Below, piece after piece: positions 62,553 to 64,000 of a stretch of DNA of 64,000 bases. The stretch comes from Rhizobacter sp. Root1238 (GTDB lineage Bacteria > Pseudomonadota > Gammaproteobacteria > Burkholderiales > Burkholderiaceae_C). Under the pieces are notes generated by a model. That model had not been told where the DNA came from. It ran no database searches and worked only from the letters and a program-made list of their open reading frames with translations. Every line of letters starts with the position of its first letter. Position 1 is the stretch's first letter. Position numbers and translations under genes: made by a program. The DNA lies in assembly GCF_001425825.1 (NCBI RefSeq), contig NZ_LMDM01000049.1:1-64000 (forward strand). The letters are read 5' to 3'.

Positions 62553-63194
62553 ATGGTCGCGCCGGTGCTGCGGTCCGTGAACCGCTTCCTCGACCACCTC
62601 GAGGAATGGCTGATCGCTGCGCTGATGGGCGCGGCGACGCTGTTGATCTTCGTCGCCGTGGTGCACCGCTATGCGGCCGCCGCTCACTACCCGCCGCTGC
62701 TGCAGCCGGTGCAGGACTTCCTGCTCGGGCTGAACCTGAGCTGGGCGCAGGAGCTGTGCATCTACATGTTCGTCTGGATGGCGAAGTTCGGCGCGGCCTA
62801 CGGCGTGCGCCACGGCACGCACGTCGGTGTCGACACGCTGGTGCGCGCACTGCCGCCGCGGCAGGCGCGATGGCTGACGCTGGTCGGGCTGGCCGGTGGC
62901 GTGGTCTTCACCGCGACGGTCGGCACGATGGGCGCGGTGTTCGTTTGGGACAACGGCTTCCACCACGCGCTGTTCAGCCTGTTCGGCTGGGATGTCGGCG
63001 ATGTGCCCGAGGGTCCGACCTCGCCCGACCTGGAAGTGCCGACCTGGATCCCGTACGCCTGCATCCCGCTGGCGTCGTACCTGATGTGCTTCCGCTTCCT
63101 GCAGGTGATGTGGACCTACTGGCGGCACGGCCAGCTGCCGCACCACGAGATCGCGCACGTGGACGGGTTGGACGAGGCGGAGGCCGCAACATGA
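62553..63194 (+). CDS. dctQ: TRAP transporter small permease subunit DctQ
   Basis: 213 residues with four membrane spans (about 18-38, 64-84, 104-128 and 155-180) and the typical 'WAQELCIYMFVWMAKFGAAYGVRHGTHV' region in outline, slightly longer than average through a loop near residues 130-160 and a C-terminal tail. Partner of DctM. Its stop overlaps the dctM start (ATGA). Confidence 0.93.
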   Translation: MVAPVLRSVNRFLDHLEEWLIAALMGAATLLIFVAVVHRYAAAAHYPPLLQPVQDFLLGLNLSWAQELCIYMFVWMAKFGAAYGVRHGTHVGVDTLVRALPPRQARWLTLVGLAGGVVFTATVGTMGAVFVWDNGFHHALFSLFGWDVGDVPEGPTSPDLEVPTWIPYACIPLASYLMCFRFLQVMWTYWRHGQLPHHEIAHVDGLDEAEAAT

Positions 63195-64000
63195 ATGCAT
63201 TGATCATCTTCGGCCTGCTGGTGCTGCTGATGCTGACCGGCATGCCGGTCTCCATCGCGCTCGGCCTCACGGTGCTGGGCTTCTTCTTCGGCATGACCAA
63301 CGAGCCGATCGCGTCGATCGGGCTCAAGCTGTTCTCCGGCCTCGAGAAGTTCGAGATCATGGCGATCCCGTTCTTCATCCTGGCCGGCAACTTCCTGACC
63401 AACGGGGGGGCGGCGCGGCGGATGATCCACTTCGCGTCGACGATGGTCGGGCACTTCTACGGCGGGCTCGGGCTCGCGGGCGTGCTGGCCTGTGCGCTGT
63501 TCGCGGCGATCTCGGGCTCGTCGGTGGCCACCGTGGTCGCGGTCGGCACCATCCTGCTGCCGGCGATGCAGAAGGCCGGCTACCCGAAGCGCTTCTCGGC
63601 CGGCGTCATCACCACCTCGGGCGCGTTGGGCATCCTGTTCCCGCCGTCGATCAACCTGGTGATCTTCTCGATCGCGACCAACGGCATGAACGCGACCGGG
63701 CCGGACGGCCAGCCGGTCGCCACCGCGTCGGTCGGCGACCTGTTCATCGCCGGCGTGCTGCCGGGGCTGCTGCTGTCGCTGCTGCTGGGCGTGACCACCT
63801 GGTACCGGGCGCGCAAGTACGACTACCCGCGGCTGCCGCGCGCCAGCTGGGGCGAGCGCTGGAAGGCCTTCCGCGAGGCGTTCTGGGGCATCGCGCTGAT
63901 CGTCATCGTGATCGGCGGCATCTACTCGGGCGTGTTCACGCCCACCGAGGCGGCGGCGATCGCGGCGGTGTACGCGTTCGTGATCTCGGTGTTCATCTAC
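63191..64000 (+). CDS. dctM: TRAP transporter large permease subunit DctM, cut by window edge
   Basis: The first 270 codons are present, in frame to the last base. DctM features: 'MNALIIFGLLVLLMLTGMPVS', 'FFILAGNFLTNGGAARRMIHF', 'LACALFAAISGSSVATVVAVG', 'GILFPPSINLVIFSIATN' and 'SGVFTPTEAAAIAAVYAF'. It is the sodium-coupled transport subunit; usual length is about 425-440 residues, so 160-170 are missing to the right. Confidence 0.95.
   Translation, partial: MNALIIFGLLVLLMLTGMPVSIALGLTVLGFFFGMTNEPIASIGLKLFSGLEKFEIMAIPFFILAGNFLTNGGAARRMIHFASTMVGHFYGGLGLAGVLACALFAAISGSSVATVVAVGTILLPAMQKAGYPKRFSAGVITTSGALGILFPPSINLVIFSIATNGMNATGPDGQPVATASVGDLFIAGVLPGLLLSLLLGVTTWYRARKYDYPRLPRASWGERWKAFREAFWGIALIVIVIGGIYSGVFTPTEAAAIAAVYAFVISVFIY

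Overview
The window is about 64 kb of uniformly GC-rich, densely packed bacterial chromosome. The gene families and codon bias (H1-like lysine/alanine tail fused to SWIB, three-gene PntAA/PntAB/PntB transhydrogenase, TRAP transporters, Fiu-type siderophore receptor) point to a betaproteobacterium of the order Burkholderiales, perhaps near Rubrivivax, Leptothrix or Methylibium. That placement is inference, because no rRNA or marker gene is present. I saw no tRNA, rRNA, CRISPR array, complete insertion sequence or prophage.

Layout. 1-5.4 kb: edge fragment, a hypothetical protein, a YvlD-like membrane protein, a large S8 subtilase lipoprotein, and a small secreted protein made of an RHS-core remnant joined to an NlpC/P60-like domain with an overlapping membrane-protein partner. 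5.5-15.4 kb: an iron-uptake region. A Fur-box-controlled tonB-exbB-exbD-small membrane protein operon ends in a terminator. It is followed by a Fiu-type receptor, a PiuC dioxygenase, a PepSY membrane protein, a DUF2271 protein carrying an ApbE flavinylation motif, a DUF4198 protein, ApbE, and a membrane-anchored flavodoxin/NADPH reductase. Together the last genes look like a trans-membrane electron path to the periplasm for ferric-siderophore reduction. 15.4-20.8 kb: DJ-1/PfpI protein, H1-tail/SWIB protein, hybrid histidine kinase, a Cys-repeat exported protein and a DsbA-like isomerase.

20.8-31 kb: uvrA, an ECF sigma factor with a translationally coupled anti-sigma-like protein (containing an in-frame hexamer repeat), a divergent von Willebrand A lipoprotein, a TetR regulator with a clear promoter/operator, a metallo-beta-lactamase-fold hydrolase and three envelope proteins. 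31-42 kb: a giant patatin-like protein whose catalytic domain is split by a multi-membrane-span insert, a CPBP protease coupled to recQ, a cupin, ssb, wrbA and several membrane or outer-membrane proteins. 42-52 kb: a pair of c-type cytochromes, paiB-osmC-PEP-mutase genes divergent from a MocR regulator with a multi-copy operator, a GGDEF/EAL protein coupled to a blue-copper-like protein, and a CAP-domain lipoprotein.

52-64 kb: mnmA with an overlapping NUDIX gene, the pnt transhydrogenase operon with an inverted repeat at its promoter, a repeat-bearing spacer, two coupled hypothetical genes, a Fic protein with a small coupled upstream gene, and a two-component system divergent from a dctPQM TRAP transporter that runs off the right edge. 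Very many neighbouring genes overlap by 4 bases (ATGA or GTGA), so co-translation is a dominant organising feature.
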